Shown: positions 42,580 through 51,505 of the stretch, in pieces
Layout: each line of letters starts with the position of its first letter
How positions within the stretch are numbered: the stretch's first letter is position 1
Assembly (NCBI GenBank): GCA_050299695.1
Contig: JBNKWI010000002.1
Coordinates: 62,001-126,000 of the forward strand
DNA: 64,000 nucleotides
Source of the DNA: Ovoidimarina sp050299695
GTDB taxonomy: Bacteria > Pseudomonadota > Alphaproteobacteria > Rhodobacterales > Rhodobacteraceae
Direction: 5' to 3'
Translations under genes and position numbers: made by a program
The notes under the pieces: generated by a model
Told to the model about the DNA's origin: nothing
Databases searched by the model: none
What the model saw: only the letters and a program-made list of their open reading frames with translations

Positions 42580-43449
42580 ATGCAGATCGCCACCCTTCTG
42601 ACCGCCCCGGGCGGAATGCTCGACCCGGCCCTTGCCGCCGCACTCCGCAATGCATGGGGCGGTGGGGAAATCCGCTGGCTGGCACCGGACCTGGCCTGCG
42701 AGTTCGGGATGCCGGAGGTGCCGGGGAATGCCGGGGAAGTCTGGGCCGATCTGCAGGTACAAGGCGTGGATCTCGTCGTTCAACCGGCCGAGGGGCGGCG
42801 CAAGAAGCTGCTGCTGGCGGATATGGATTCCACCATGATCGGGCAGGAATGCATCGACGAACTGGCCGCCGAAGCGGGTGTCGGCACGGCGGTGGCCGAG
42901 ATCACCGCGCGCGCGATGAACGGGGAGCTCGACTTCGAGGGGGCGCTTCTGGAGCGGGTCGGTTTGCTGAGGGGGCTCGATGCGTCGGTGATCGGCCGGG
43001 TTCTTGAAACGCGGATCACCCTGGCGCCGGGCGGCGCGGCGCTGGTGGCGACGATGAAGGCGCACGGCGCCTACACCGCGCTGGTTTCGGGCGGTTTCAC
43101 GGCATTCACCGGCGCCGTCGCCGCAGAGCTCGGTTTCGACGAGAATCGGGCGAATACGCTCCTCGTCAAGGACCGGCGGCTGACCGGCGATGTCGGGCGG
43201 CCGATCCTCGGGCGCGAGGCGAAGGTGGCCGCGCTGGAGGATATCTGTGCCCGACTCGGGATTTCGGAAGCCGAGGCCATGGCGGTGGGCGACGGAGCGA
43301 ACGATTTGGGGATGATCCACCGCGCAGGCGCGGGCGTCGCGCTGCACGCCAAACCTTCGGTGGCCGTCGCGGCAGACATCCGGGTGAATTTCGGCGATCT
43401 GACCGCGCTTCTGTATATACAAGGTTACGCGTCCGAGGAGTTTGCCTGA
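42580..43449 (+). CDS. serB: Phosphoserine phosphatase
   Basis: This 289-residue HAD phosphatase removes phosphate from phosphoserine, the last step of serine synthesis. HAD motif I is LLLADMDSTMIGQECIDEL (nucleophile Asp in DMDST), motif II is ALVSGGFTAF, and motif III/IV is AMAVGDGANDLGMI. ATG 42580 has CGGAGAAC upstream. It is divergent from serC, so the three pathway genes share one locus. Its last 25 bases overlap the end of the convergent mutS gene. Confidence 0.95.
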   Translation: MQIATLLTAPGGMLDPALAAALRNAWGGGEIRWLAPDLACEFGMPEVPGNAGEVWADLQVQGVDLVVQPAEGRRKKLLLADMDSTMIGQECIDELAAEAGVGTAVAEITARAMNGELDFEGALLERVGLLRGLDASVIGRVLETRITLAPGGAALVATMKAHGAYTALVSGGFTAFTGAVAAELGFDENRANTLLVKDRRLTGDVGRPILGREAKVAALEDICARLGISEAEAMAVGDGANDLGMIHRAGAGVALHAKPSVAVAADIRVNFGDLTALLYIQGYASEEFA

Positions 43450-46070
43450 GCCTCTTTCAGCCGGTAGATCAGCTCGAGCGCTTCCCGAGGGGAAAGGTCG
43501 TCCGGCCGAATCCCGGAAAGCAATTCCTCCGTTTTAGACACTGTCTTCAGTGCGACGGCCGGCGGCGCCGATGAGAAGAGCGGCAGATCGTCGACCAGTG
43601 CCTGCGGTCCCTTGCCACCATCGCGCGCGCGGGATTCGAGCGTGTCGAGGACCTGACGGGCGCGGGCGATGACCGGGGCAGGGAGGCCCGCGAGGCGCGC
43701 GACCTGAACGCCGTAGCTGCGATCGGCGGCGCCCATGCGGACCTCGTGGAGGAAGATCACCTCTCCTTCCCATTCCTTGACCGCGACAGTGGCGTTGCGA
43801 AGGCCCGGGAGGCGGTCCGAGAGGGCGGTCATCTCGTGGTAATGGGTGGCGAACAGCGCGCGGCAGCGGTTCGTGTCGTGCAGGTGTTCGAGGGTCGCCC
43901 AGGCGATGGACAGGCCGTCATAGGTGGCCGTACCGCGGCCGATTTCGTCGAGGATGACCAGTGCGCGGTCGTCGGCCTGGTTCAGGATCGCCGCTGTCTC
44001 GACCATCTCGACCATGAAGGTGGAGCGGCCGCGGGCGAGGTCGTCGGATGCCCCGACGCGGCTGAAAAGCTGGCTGACGAGGCCGATATGCGCCGAGGAG
44101 GCGGGAACGAAACTACCGGCCTGCGCGAGCAGCGCGATGAGCGCGTTCTGGCGGAGGAAGGTGGACTTGCCGGCCATGTTGGGGCCGGTCAGGAGCCAGA
44201 TCGCGGCGCCGCCCTCTGCGGAAAGATCGCAATCGTTCTCGATGAAGCGGGCGGCACCTTCGTGGCTCAGCGCGGCCTCGACCACGGGGTGACGACCGCG
44301 CTCGATCCGGAAGGCGCGGCTTTCGTCGACCAGCGGCCTTGTCCAGTTCTCGGTATCGGCGAGTTCCGCAAGCGCCGCGGCGAGGTCGATTTCGGCAAGC
44401 GCCCTTGCGGCAAGGCCGAGCGGAGCCGACGCCTCCACAACAGCGCGCTTCAGCCCGGAATAGAGCCGCATTTCGATCTCGAGCGCACGTGCCCCGGCAT
44501 TGTGGATCTTGGTCTCCATCTCGGAGAGCGGGAGCGTCGTGAATCGAACCGCGTTGGCCGTGGTCTGGCGATGGATGAACTTGTCACCCATTCCGAGCAT
44601 CTTCTCGGCATGGGTTGCAGGTGTCTCGATGAAATAGCCGAGAACATTGTTGTGCCTGACCTTGAGCGAGCCGATCCCGGTTTCCGCCGCGTAGTCGGCC
44701 TGCATTGCCGCTATGACCGAACGGCCCTCGTCGCGGAGCGTGCGGGCTTCATCGAGCTCGGCGTCGATGCCGTCCGCAATAAAGCTTCCGTCGCGGGCGA
44801 GGAGCGGGGGCTCGGCCACGAGCGCTGCGTCGAGCCGGTCGCAGAGCGCGTCGTGGCCAGTCATGTCGCCGGCAGCACGGGTGACATGGGCAGGAGCGTC
44901 GGTGAGGCGGGCAGAAAGCGCCCCGGCGCCGGCTAACGCGTCGCGGATAGCCGCTAGGTCGCGGGGGCCGCCGCGATCGAGCGCGAGACGGGAGAGGGCG
45001 CGGTCGATGTCGGGAACTTGGCGGAGCAGGGCGCGGACCTCGCCGCGCAGTCGCGCATCGGCCGCGAAATGGGCCACCGCGTCCTGACGGTCGGTGATCT
45101 CGGCCAGATCGCGCGAGGGGCTGGAGATCCGGCGCTCCAGGAGCCGGCCGCCGGCGGCGGTGACGGTGCGGTCAATGGTGGCCAGGAGCGAGCCTTTGCG
45201 GTCGCCGGAGAGGCTGCGGGTCAGTTCGAGGTTGCGACGGGTCGCGGCGTCGATCTGCATCGCACCGCCAGGTTCCTCGCGGCGCGGGGGGCGGAGGAGG
45301 GGGAGCTTGCCCTTCTGGGTCAGGTCGAGATAGTCGACCAATGCCGCCATGGCGGAAACCTCGGCCCGGGAGAAGCTTCCGAACGCATCGAGCGAGGCGG
45401 TGCCGAAGAGGGCGTTGAGGCGATTTTCGCCGCCCGTACTGTCGAAGGCGCCGCGGGCCATCGGCGTCACCGCGGCACCGGTATGCGACACCTGATCGGA
45501 GAAATCGGGCTCCGCCGCCTCGGAAATCAGGATCTCGCGGGGCTGGAGCCGGGCCAGATCGGCGCCCAGGCGGACGCGGGTCGTGGGCATGACGTGGAAC
45601 TCGCCGGTCGAGATGTCGGCCCAGGCGAGTGCGGTTTCGTCCCGCACCGTCGCGATGGCGGCGAGGTAGTTGTTGCGGCGGGCCTCGAGGAGCGAATCCT
45701 CGGTCAGCGTGCCGGGCGTAACCAGCCGCACCACGTCGCGCTTCACCACCGATTTCGAGCCGCGCTTCTTCGCTTCGGCGGGGTCCTCCATCTGCTCGCA
45801 GACGGCGACGCGGAACCCCTTGCGGATCAGCGTGAGAAGGTAGCCCTCGGCCGCATGGACCGGGACGCCGCACATCGGGATGTCCTCGCCCAGATGCTTG
45901 CCGCGTTTCGTCAGCGCGATGTCGAGGGCCTGCGCCGCCGCCACCGCGTCGTCGAAGAACATTTCGTAGAAATCGCCCATCCGGTAGAACAGGAGCGCGT
46001 CCGGATGGCCCGACTTGATGTCGAGATACTGCGCCATCATCGGCGTCACGGCGGATGAGCCGACGGTCAA
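43425..46070 (-). CDS. mutS: DNA mismatch repair protein MutS
   Basis: The roughly 881-residue protein has the mismatch-binding motif GDFYEMFFDDA near the N-terminus, connector, core and clamp domains, and the ATPase with Walker A TGPNMAGKST, Walker B VILDEIGRGTATYDGLS and ATHYHEM. TTG 46070 is chosen because GGGGGGAT lies just upstream and the resulting start (M-TVGSSAVTPMMAQYL) matches relatives; ATG 46103 has no ribosome site. It recognises base mismatches and recruits MutL. It stands alone between serB (convergent, overlapping ends) and msrA. Confidence 0.95.
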   Translation of the reverse strand: MTVGSSAVTPMMAQYLDIKSGHPDALLFYRMGDFYEMFFDDAVAAAQALDIALTKRGKHLGEDIPMCGVPVHAAEGYLLTLIRKGFRVAVCEQMEDPAEAKKRGSKSVVKRDVVRLVTPGTLTEDSLLEARRNNYLAAIATVRDETALAWADISTGEFHVMPTTRVRLGADLARLQPREILISEAAEPDFSDQVSHTGAAVTPMARGAFDSTGGENRLNALFGTASLDAFGSFSRAEVSAMAALVDYLDLTQKGKLPLLRPPRREEPGGAMQIDAATRRNLELTRSLSGDRKGSLLATIDRTVTAAGGRLLERRISSPSRDLAEITDRQDAVAHFAADARLRGEVRALLRQVPDIDRALSRLALDRGGPRDLAAIRDALAGAGALSARLTDAPAHVTRAAGDMTGHDALCDRLDAALVAEPPLLARDGSFIADGIDAELDEARTLRDEGRSVIAAMQADYAAETGIGSLKVRHNNVLGYFIETPATHAEKMLGMGDKFIHRQTTANAVRFTTLPLSEMETKIHNAGARALEIEMRLYSGLKRAVVEASAPLGLAARALAEIDLAAALAELADTENWTRPLVDESRAFRIERGRHPVVEAALSHEGAARFIENDCDLSAEGGAAIWLLTGPNMAGKSTFLRQNALIALLAQAGSFVPASSAHIGLVSQLFSRVGASDDLARGRSTFMVEMVETAAILNQADDRALVILDEIGRGTATYDGLSIAWATLEHLHDTNRCRALFATHYHEMTALSDRLPGLRNATVAVKEWEGEVIFLHEVRMGAADRSYGVQVARLAGLPAPVIARARQVLDTLESRARDGGKGPQALVDDLPLFSSAPPAVALKTVSKTEELLSGIRPDDLSPREALELIYRLKEAQANSSDA

Positions 46071-46139
46071 TTGATCCCCCCGGATGCGGTGTCGAGGGAC
46101 CATACTGGCCGGCGGAATCGGGCGAAAGGGCGAATTCCG

Positions 46140-46808
46140 TCAGTGGGTGAAGGCGGCGTTCTTGTCCCAGAGCTGCTTCACGCGCTGGTCGCGGCCACAG
46201 GCGTCGCGGTAGAACTTGTAGGCCGAGGCTTTCGTCTTGGGGCCGCGTCGGGTGAGCACGAGGTCGGACTTCTTGTAGTAGTCCTGATGGTATTCGTCGG
46301 CCGGGTAGAAGGCGGTGAACGGAACGATTGGCGTGACGATCGTGCGGCCAAGTGCCTGCTGCGCCGCGGCTTTTGCCTTTTCGGCGGCGGCACGCTGGGC
46401 GTCGGAGGTGACGAAGATCGCGGTGCGGTAGCTGTCGCCACGGTCGCAGAACTGGCCGCCGGAATCGGTCGGATCGACCGCGCGGAAGAACAGGTCGAGA
46501 AGGTCCTCGTAGCTCACCTGCGCAGGATCGTAGGGCACCTGGACCGCCTCGTAGTGGCCGGTGCCGCCGGCGCCGACCTGCTTGTAGGTCGGGTTCTTCG
46601 TCTTGCCGCCTGTGAAGCCCGAGATCACGTCGCCGACGCCTTTGACCTGCTCGAAATCGGACTCCACGCACCAGAAACAGCCGCCGGCGAAAAAGGCGTA
46701 CTCGGTCGCGGCGGCCCGTGCGCCATGGCACTGGACGATGAGGCCGATCGCGATCGCGACGGCCAGGATGACGGGTTTCAGGCGGGTGAAGGTCGCGGTC
46801 AGTGTCAT
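46140..46808 (-). CDS. msrA: Peptide methionine (S)-S-oxide reductase, exported
   Basis: The 222-residue protein has an N-terminal signal/anchor (KPVILAVAIAIGLIVQCHGARA) followed by the MsrA domain with GCFWC (catalytic C44) and GHYEAVQVPYDP, PTDSGGQFCDRGDSYRTAIF and FYPADEYHQDYY, all typical. It reduces methionine-S-sulfoxide, here probably in the periplasm, repairing oxidised envelope proteins. ATG 46808 with GGAG six bases upstream gives a clean signal peptide. Confidence 0.92.
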   Translation of the reverse strand: MTLTATFTRLKPVILAVAIAIGLIVQCHGARAAATEYAFFAGGCFWCVESDFEQVKGVGDVISGFTGGKTKNPTYKQVGAGGTGHYEAVQVPYDPAQVSYEDLLDLFFRAVDPTDSGGQFCDRGDSYRTAIFVTSDAQRAAAEKAKAAAQQALGRTIVTPIVPFTAFYPADEYHQDYYKKSDLVLTRRGPKTKASAYKFYRDACGRDQRVKQLWDKNAAFTH

Positions 46809-46911
46809 GGCAGGCTCCTTGCGCCGACACTCTCCCGGATCGGCGGCCTGCGGCAACTCACCCGCCCGTGAGGTCACGCACAGGTGACACTTGTTTCAAG
46901 GCAAGGTCGCC

Positions 46912-48129
46912 TCAGGAGAAACGCCGGTTCCGGGCAGCCAGGAGTTTCAGGCGCAGCGCGTTGAGCTGGATGAAGCCTTGCGCGTCCTTCTGGTCGTAGG
47001 CGCCGGCGTCTTCCTCGAAGGTGACATGCGCCTCGGAATAGAGCGAATGGTCCGACCAGCGGGCGACGGTGCGGGCGGAACCCTTGTAGAGCTTGACTCG
47101 GACTGTACCGGTCACGTGCTCCTGGCTCTTGTCGATCAGCGCTTGCAGCATCTCGCGCTCGGGAGAGAACCAGAAGCCGTTGTAGATCAGCTCGGCATAA
47201 CGCGGCATGATCGAATCCTTGAGGTGCCCGGCACCGGAATCGAGGGTGATCTGCTCGATGCCCCTATGCGCCTCGAGAAGGATCGTGCCGCCCGGGGTTT
47301 CGTAGACGCCGCGGGATTTCATGCCGACGAAGCGGTTCTCCACGAGATCGAGGATGCCGACCCCGTGCCTGCCGCCGAGTTCGTTCAGGCGGGTAAGGAC
47401 CGTCGCCGGAGACATCGCCACGCCGTCGATGGCGACCGCGTCGCCTTTCTCGAAGGTGATCTCGACAAATTCCGGGGCGTCAGGGGCATTTTCGGGCCGG
47501 GTGATGCGCTGAAGCACGTAGTCCGGAGCCGCTTCGCCGGGATTCTCCAGCACCTTCCCCTCGGACGACGTGTGCAGCAGATTCGCATCGACCGAGAACG
47601 GCGCCTCGCCGCGCTTGTCCTTGGCGATCGGGATCTGGTTCTTTTCGGCGAAGTCGAGGAGCTTGGTGCGCGAGGTAAGGTCCCAGAGCCGCCAGGGCGC
47701 GATCACCTTGATCTCGGGATTGAGCGCGTAGGCGGAGAGCTCGAACCGGACTTGGTCGTTGCCCTTTCCGGTGGCGCCATGCGCGACCGCGTCGGCGCCG
47801 GTTTCGGCGGCGATTTCGACGAGGCGCTTGGAGATCAGCGGCCGGGCGATGGAGGTGCCAAGCAGGTAGAGCCCTTCATAGAGCGCGTTTGCGCGGAACA
47901 TCGGGAAGACGAAGTCGCGGGTAAACTCCTCGCGAAGGTCCTCGATATGGATCTCCTTGACGCCAAGCATCTCGGCTTTTTTGCGCGCCGGTTCGAGCTC
48001 TTCGCCCTGGCCGAGATCCGCGGTGAAGGTCACGACTTCGCAGCCATATTCGGTCTGAAGCCACTTCAGGATGATCGAGGTGTCGAGCCCACCAGAATAG
48101 GCCAGAACCACTTTCTTCGGCTTCTGCAT
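46912..48129 (-). CDS. argG: Argininosuccinate synthase
   Basis: This 405-residue enzyme joins citrulline and aspartate with ATP in arginine synthesis. It has the N-terminal PP-loop VLAYSGGLDTSIILKWL, then VAHGATGKGNDQVRFEL, KDKRGEAPFSVDANLLH and YNGFWFSPEREMLQ. A strong ribosome site (GGAGGGG) lies eight bases before ATG 48129, but it forms the 3' arm of an 8-base hairpin, so translation may be controlled. Confidence 0.95.
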   Translation of the reverse strand: MQKPKKVVLAYSGGLDTSIILKWLQTEYGCEVVTFTADLGQGEELEPARKKAEMLGVKEIHIEDLREEFTRDFVFPMFRANALYEGLYLLGTSIARPLISKRLVEIAAETGADAVAHGATGKGNDQVRFELSAYALNPEIKVIAPWRLWDLTSRTKLLDFAEKNQIPIAKDKRGEAPFSVDANLLHTSSEGKVLENPGEAAPDYVLQRITRPENAPDAPEFVEITFEKGDAVAIDGVAMSPATVLTRLNELGGRHGVGILDLVENRFVGMKSRGVYETPGGTILLEAHRGIEQITLDSGAGHLKDSIMPRYAELIYNGFWFSPEREMLQALIDKSQEHVTGTVRVKLYKGSARTVARWSDHSLYSEAHVTFEEDAGAYDQKDAQGFIQLNALRLKLLAARNRRFS

Positions 48130-48137
48130 CGAACAAA

Positions 48138-48166
48138 CCCCTCCGGAGACGTCATCTTCGGAGGGG
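48138..48166 (-). promoter_or_regulatory. Hairpin covering the argG ribosome binding site
   Basis: CCCCTCCG at 48138-48145 and CGGAGGGG at 48159-48166 are exact complements with a 13-base loop. On the minus strand the 3' arm reads CGGAGGGG and is the argG Shine-Dalgarno sequence, followed by TTTGTTCG and the ATG. The same hairpin could end transcripts of the small gene upstream. Confidence 0.55.
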
Positions 48167-48212
48167 CGTGTATTGGGTTTTCAGGGATGCGGCAAGGTGG
48201 CCCGCGGCAGGG

Positions 48213-48584
48213 TCAGCTCGACCGGGTCTTGGGCCTGCGCGAGGTTTCCGGGGCCAGCTCGGACTCCGAGAAGGTCGAGGCCGGCAAGGGGATCATCGCA
48301 GGTGGAAGCGCCTTCGGTTTGCGCTTCGACCAGGCAGGCGAAAGCGACCGCTTGCCTTTGGCGTTTGCCTTGCCATGGTCGCGACCACCACGATCTTCCT
48401 TGGCGTTCTTCTTGCCGAAGCACTTCCCTTTGCCCTTGCAGACGTCCTTCTTGTCGGGCGCCGAATCGGGTTTTGCGTAGGCCGCGCCTGCGGGGGCCAT
48501 TACCGACACGGTAACGACCGGAGCCATCACAAGGGCGGTAAGAAGGGTCGACAGGACCACAGATTTCAATCCGGTTACACGCAT
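48213..48584 (-). CDS. Small secreted Lys-rich protein of unknown function
   Basis: This 123-residue protein starts at ATG 48584 after TGGAGAA. A signal peptide of about 37 residues (LKSVVLSTLLTALVMAPVVTVSVMAPAGAAYA) precedes a very basic mature part (DKKDVCKGKGKCFGKKNAKEDRGGRDHGKANAKGKRS) with two cysteines and many K, G, R and D residues, ending in a P/S/R-rich tail. No known domain was recognised. It sits 84 bases upstream of argG on the same strand. It is considered real because of the ribosome site and signal peptide, but it could also be a rapidly evolving or non-conserved gene. Confidence 0.55.
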   Translation of the reverse strand: MRVTGLKSVVLSTLLTALVMAPVVTVSVMAPAGAAYAKPDSAPDKKDVCKGKGKCFGKKNAKEDRGGRDHGKANAKGKRSLSPAWSKRKPKALPPAMIPLPASTFSESELAPETSRRPKTRSS

Positions 48585-48724
48585 CACACTTCTCCAGTGG
48601 AGCTTTGCCGGTCGGTTTCGGCACTGCTCCCGTTGTCCCGATATAAACCGCGCGCTAAGGCGATTTTGAGGCACGACTCCATTTTCAAGGAGGCATGTTC
48701 ACGGCGCGGTCTAAATTCTGGAAA

Positions 48725-48763
48725 CAAAAGAAAAAAGGGAGGGGCGGGGGTTCGTTTCCCTTT
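48725..48763 (-). terminator. Intrinsic terminator downstream of the quinone oxidoreductase gene
   Basis: AAAGGGA at 48734-48740 pairs with TCCCTTT at 48757-48763; on the minus strand the stem is followed by TTTTTTCTTTTG. The loop is C-rich (CCCCCGCCCC). It lies about 105 bases beyond the stop at 48868. Confidence 0.6.
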
Positions 48764-48867
48764 CGCGCCAAGCGACCATTCGAACGCGGAACTGTTCATG
48801 CTGAGCGGCTTCGTCGCCTTTCGCGCTGGAATCCATGACCAGATGCGGGCGCATCGCAGGATGGCCG

Positions 48868-49842
48868 TCAGAGCGTCAGCACCGTGGAGCCGGTCGTTTC
48901 GCGGGCCTCGAGTGCCCGGTGCGCCTCGCCGACCTGTTCTAGCGGGTAGCGTTGTCCGATCTGTACCTTTACCTCACCCGAGGCGACCTTTCCGAAGAGC
49001 CGCTTTGCCATGGACTGGCAGCGTGCGGGATCGGCAACGAAGGTGAAGAGCGTCGCGCGTGTCACCTGGAGAGAGCCTTTGGCGGCAAGGTCAAGGAGGT
49101 TCACCGGCGGAACCGGGCCCGAGGCGTTGCCGAAGGAGATCATCATCCCCAACGGCCTCAGGCAATCGAGCGAGGCGGCGAATGTGTCCTTGCCGACGCC
49201 GTCCATCACAGCGTCAACGCCCTTTCCGCGAGTGATCTCACGCACTCGGGCGGCGAAATCCTCCTTGCGGTAGTTGATCGTGTGCGCGGCGCCGAGCGCT
49301 TTGGCCTCGAGGCATTTCTCCTCGGTACCGGCGGTGCCGATCAGCGTGATCCCTTCAGAGCGGGCCCATTGGCAGGCGATCTTGCCGACGCCGCCGGCCG
49401 CGGCGTGGAACAGCACGGTATCGCCGGCGCGGAGCGGCACGATGCGGTGGAAGAGGTATTCCACGGTCAGGCCCTGGAGCATGACGGCAGCGGCTTCTTC
49501 GAAGGAGATCTCGTCGGGTAACGGGCAAACCAGCGCGGCCGGCATCACTCGGGCTTCTGTATAGGCGCCCGGCGGATTGGCGGCGTAGGCGGCCCGGTCG
49601 CCGGGTTTCAGGTGGGTGACGCCCTCGCCCACTGCCTCGACAACGCCGGCGGCCTCCATGCCGAGCGCGTGGGGAAGTTCGAGCTTGTAGAGCCCGGTGC
49701 GCTGGTAGACGTCGATGAAGTTGAGGCCGACGGCTTCGTGACCGATGCGGATCTCGCCAGGCCCGGGATTGCCGACCGGCCAGTCGACCAGCTTCAGGAC
49801 CTCGGGCCCGCCGTTTTCCTCTATGATCATCGTGCGGACCAT
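48868..49842 (-). CDS. NADPH:quinone oxidoreductase (QorA-like)
   Basis: The 324-residue zinc-independent medium-chain dehydrogenase has the early VGLNFIDVYQRTGLYKLELPHALGMEAAGVVEAVG and the nucleotide motif HAAAGGVGKIACQWA, which are the QOR signature. It probably reduces quinones or related enones with NADPH. ATG 49842 has GAGGAGGA upstream. Divergent from the xdhC-like gene across 139 bases. Confidence 0.88.
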   Translation of the reverse strand: MVRTMIIEENGGPEVLKLVDWPVGNPGPGEIRIGHEAVGLNFIDVYQRTGLYKLELPHALGMEAAGVVEAVGEGVTHLKPGDRAAYAANPPGAYTEARVMPAALVCPLPDEISFEEAAAVMLQGLTVEYLFHRIVPLRAGDTVLFHAAAGGVGKIACQWARSEGITLIGTAGTEEKCLEAKALGAAHTINYRKEDFAARVREITRGKGVDAVMDGVGKDTFAASLDCLRPLGMMISFGNASGPVPPVNLLDLAAKGSLQVTRATLFTFVADPARCQSMAKRLFGKVASGEVKVQIGQRYPLEQVGEAHRALEARETTGSTVLTL

Positions 49843-49981
49843 GTGTTCCTCCTCGGTTACCCGTCGGAAGCGCCTGTTCCGTGCCGAAGTCCGGGTCTTC
49901 CCCGGCCCGGGCGGCGCACCCATCTTGTCTTGTAAAGTGCCCGGCGCAGCCTAGAGTCACGCCCGACCGGGAGGCAAGCCC

Positions 49982-50926
49982 ATGCTGATCCAGACCGTGC
50001 CATTCGCGGGGCCTGTCCGCGATCCGATCGACGCGATTCTCGCACGGGGCGGCGAAGCCGTGCTCGCGGTGATCACCGGGGTCGAGGGACCGTCCTACAG
50101 GCCGATAGGCGCGATGATGGCGCTTTGGCCGGACGGCGACCGGGCCGGCAGCCTGTCCTCGGGCTGCATCGAGGCGGACATCGCACTCCATGCCGGGGCG
50201 GCGCTGAAGGCGGGCGAACCGCTCTCGGTGCGCTACGGGCGTGGTTCGCCCTACATGGACATCCAGCTCCCCTGCGGCGGCGGGCTCGACATCCTCCTGG
50301 TGCCGCGGCCGGACCGGGAAGTGCTGGACCGGGTGGTCGAGGCCCGCGCGGAGCGACGGCCCATAACGCTGGCCTTCGAGCGCGAAAGCGGCGCGCTCGC
50401 CCTGCGCGAGACCGGGGAGACCGGCTGGGACGGCGACAGGTTTCTGGTGCGCGAGACCCCTGCGATCCAGTTCTTCACCTTCGGCAAGGGCCCGGAGGCA
50501 GCCACCTTCGGGGCACTGGTGCAGGGGGCGGGCTACCCGAACCTGCTCTTGTCGCCCGATGCGGAAACCCTCGCCTCGGGCAGCGAAGCAGGCTGCCGGA
50601 CGCGACATCTGACCGGGCCGGCGTTGCCGAAAGATCTGGGGATCGACCCCTGGTCGGCGGTGATCCTGTTTTTCCACGATCACGATTGGGAGCCGCCGAT
50701 CCTTGCCGGAGCGCTGGAGACTCCGGCCTTCTATATCGGTGCGCAGGGCTCGCAGCGGGCGCGGGATGCGCGGCTCATGGAGTTGCAGGTTATGGGGGTC
50801 GATCCGGGCCGGTTCGGCCGGCTGCGCGGGCCGGTGGGGTTGATCCGGTCGGCGCGCGATGCGCGGACGCTGGCGGTGTCGGTCCTGGCGGAGATCCTTC
50901 AGGTGGCCATGGCGGGGCCGGCGTGA
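49982..50926 (+). CDS. XdhC/CoxI family molybdenum cofactor maturation protein
   Basis: The 314-residue protein has an N-terminal XdhC_CoxI domain (VEGPSYRPIGAMMALWPDGDRAGSLSSGCIEADIA, then LPCGGGLDILLVP) and a C-terminal Rossmann-like half with FYIGAQGSQRARDARL. XdhC proteins bind molybdenum cofactor and hand it, sulfurated, to xanthine-dehydrogenase-type enzymes. No molybdoenzyme gene is in this window, so the client is unknown. The stop overlaps the GTG of the cytidylyltransferase-like gene (GTGA). Confidence 0.88.
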   Translation: MLIQTVPFAGPVRDPIDAILARGGEAVLAVITGVEGPSYRPIGAMMALWPDGDRAGSLSSGCIEADIALHAGAALKAGEPLSVRYGRGSPYMDIQLPCGGGLDILLVPRPDREVLDRVVEARAERRPITLAFERESGALALRETGETGWDGDRFLVRETPAIQFFTFGKGPEAATFGALVQGAGYPNLLLSPDAETLASGSEAGCRTRHLTGPALPKDLGIDPWSAVILFFHDHDWEPPILAGALETPAFYIGAQGSQRARDARLMELQVMGVDPGRFGRLRGPVGLIRSARDARTLAVSVLAEILQVAMAGPA

Positions 50927-51489
50927 GCCCGGCTGCCGGCCTTTTGCTCGCCGCCGGGGAGTCGCGCCGCTTCGGGGCGGAGAACAAGCTCCTTGTGCCG
51001 CTCGATGGCAGGCCGCTCGTTCTCCACGCGGCGGAAGCGTTGCGCGCGTCGGGACTGGCGCCGCTCATCGCGGTAACAGCCTCGGCACGGGTGGCGGCAT
51101 TGCTGGCCGGATTCCGGATCGTGCCTTTGGCTGAGGGCGCGGCGGCGCAGTCGCGGAGCCTCGCGGCGGGGGTCGTGGCGGCGCAGGCGCTGGGCGTCGG
51201 GCTGCTTGCGGTGGTTCTGGGAGACATGCCGCTTGTGACCCCCGCGCTGATCCGCGACGTGGTGACGCGCTGTCCGGATGGGGGGGCGTCCGCCACCTTC
51301 GACGGTACGCGCCCGATGCCGCCCGCCTGCTTCGACGCCGCGCTTTTTGCCGAGCTCGCGGGGTTCGAAGGCGACAGGGGCGCCGCTGCAATCCTGCGGC
51401 GATTGCCGCCTGGCTGCCTCCTCCACGCGCCGGCGGAATTGCTGGCGGATATCGACACGCCGGGCGATCTTGCGGCCTTGGCCGGCTGA
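50923..51489 (+). CDS. Molybdenum cofactor nucleotidyltransferase (MocA-like)
   Basis: This 188-residue NTP-transferase starts at GTG 50923 and carries the pyrophosphorylase loop LLLAAGESRRFGAENKLLVPLDGRPLVLH and the metal-binding VVLGDMPLVTPALI motif, as in MocA/MobA-like enzymes that attach CMP (or GMP) to molybdopterin. Coupling to an XdhC gene favours MocA, making the cytosine dinucleotide form for xanthine-dehydrogenase-family enzymes. The following dctB gene begins 16 bases later and may be in the same transcript. Confidence 0.85.
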   Translation: MSPAAGLLLAAGESRRFGAENKLLVPLDGRPLVLHAAEALRASGLAPLIAVTASARVAALLAGFRIVPLAEGAAAQSRSLAAGVVAAQALGVGLLAVVLGDMPLVTPALIRDVVTRCPDGGASATFDGTRPMPPACFDAALFAELAGFEGDRGAAAILRRLPPGCLLHAPAELLADIDTPGDLAALAG

Positions 51490-51505
51490 CGGGCATACTC
51501 GACCG

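Noticed and set aside
48698..48770. Possible tRNA, because GGCGCGG and CGCGCCA flank a GGGGGTTCGTTTCCC arm
   Set aside because: D arm and anticodon arm cannot be formed and the interior is poly-A; the segment is better read as a minus-strand terminator.
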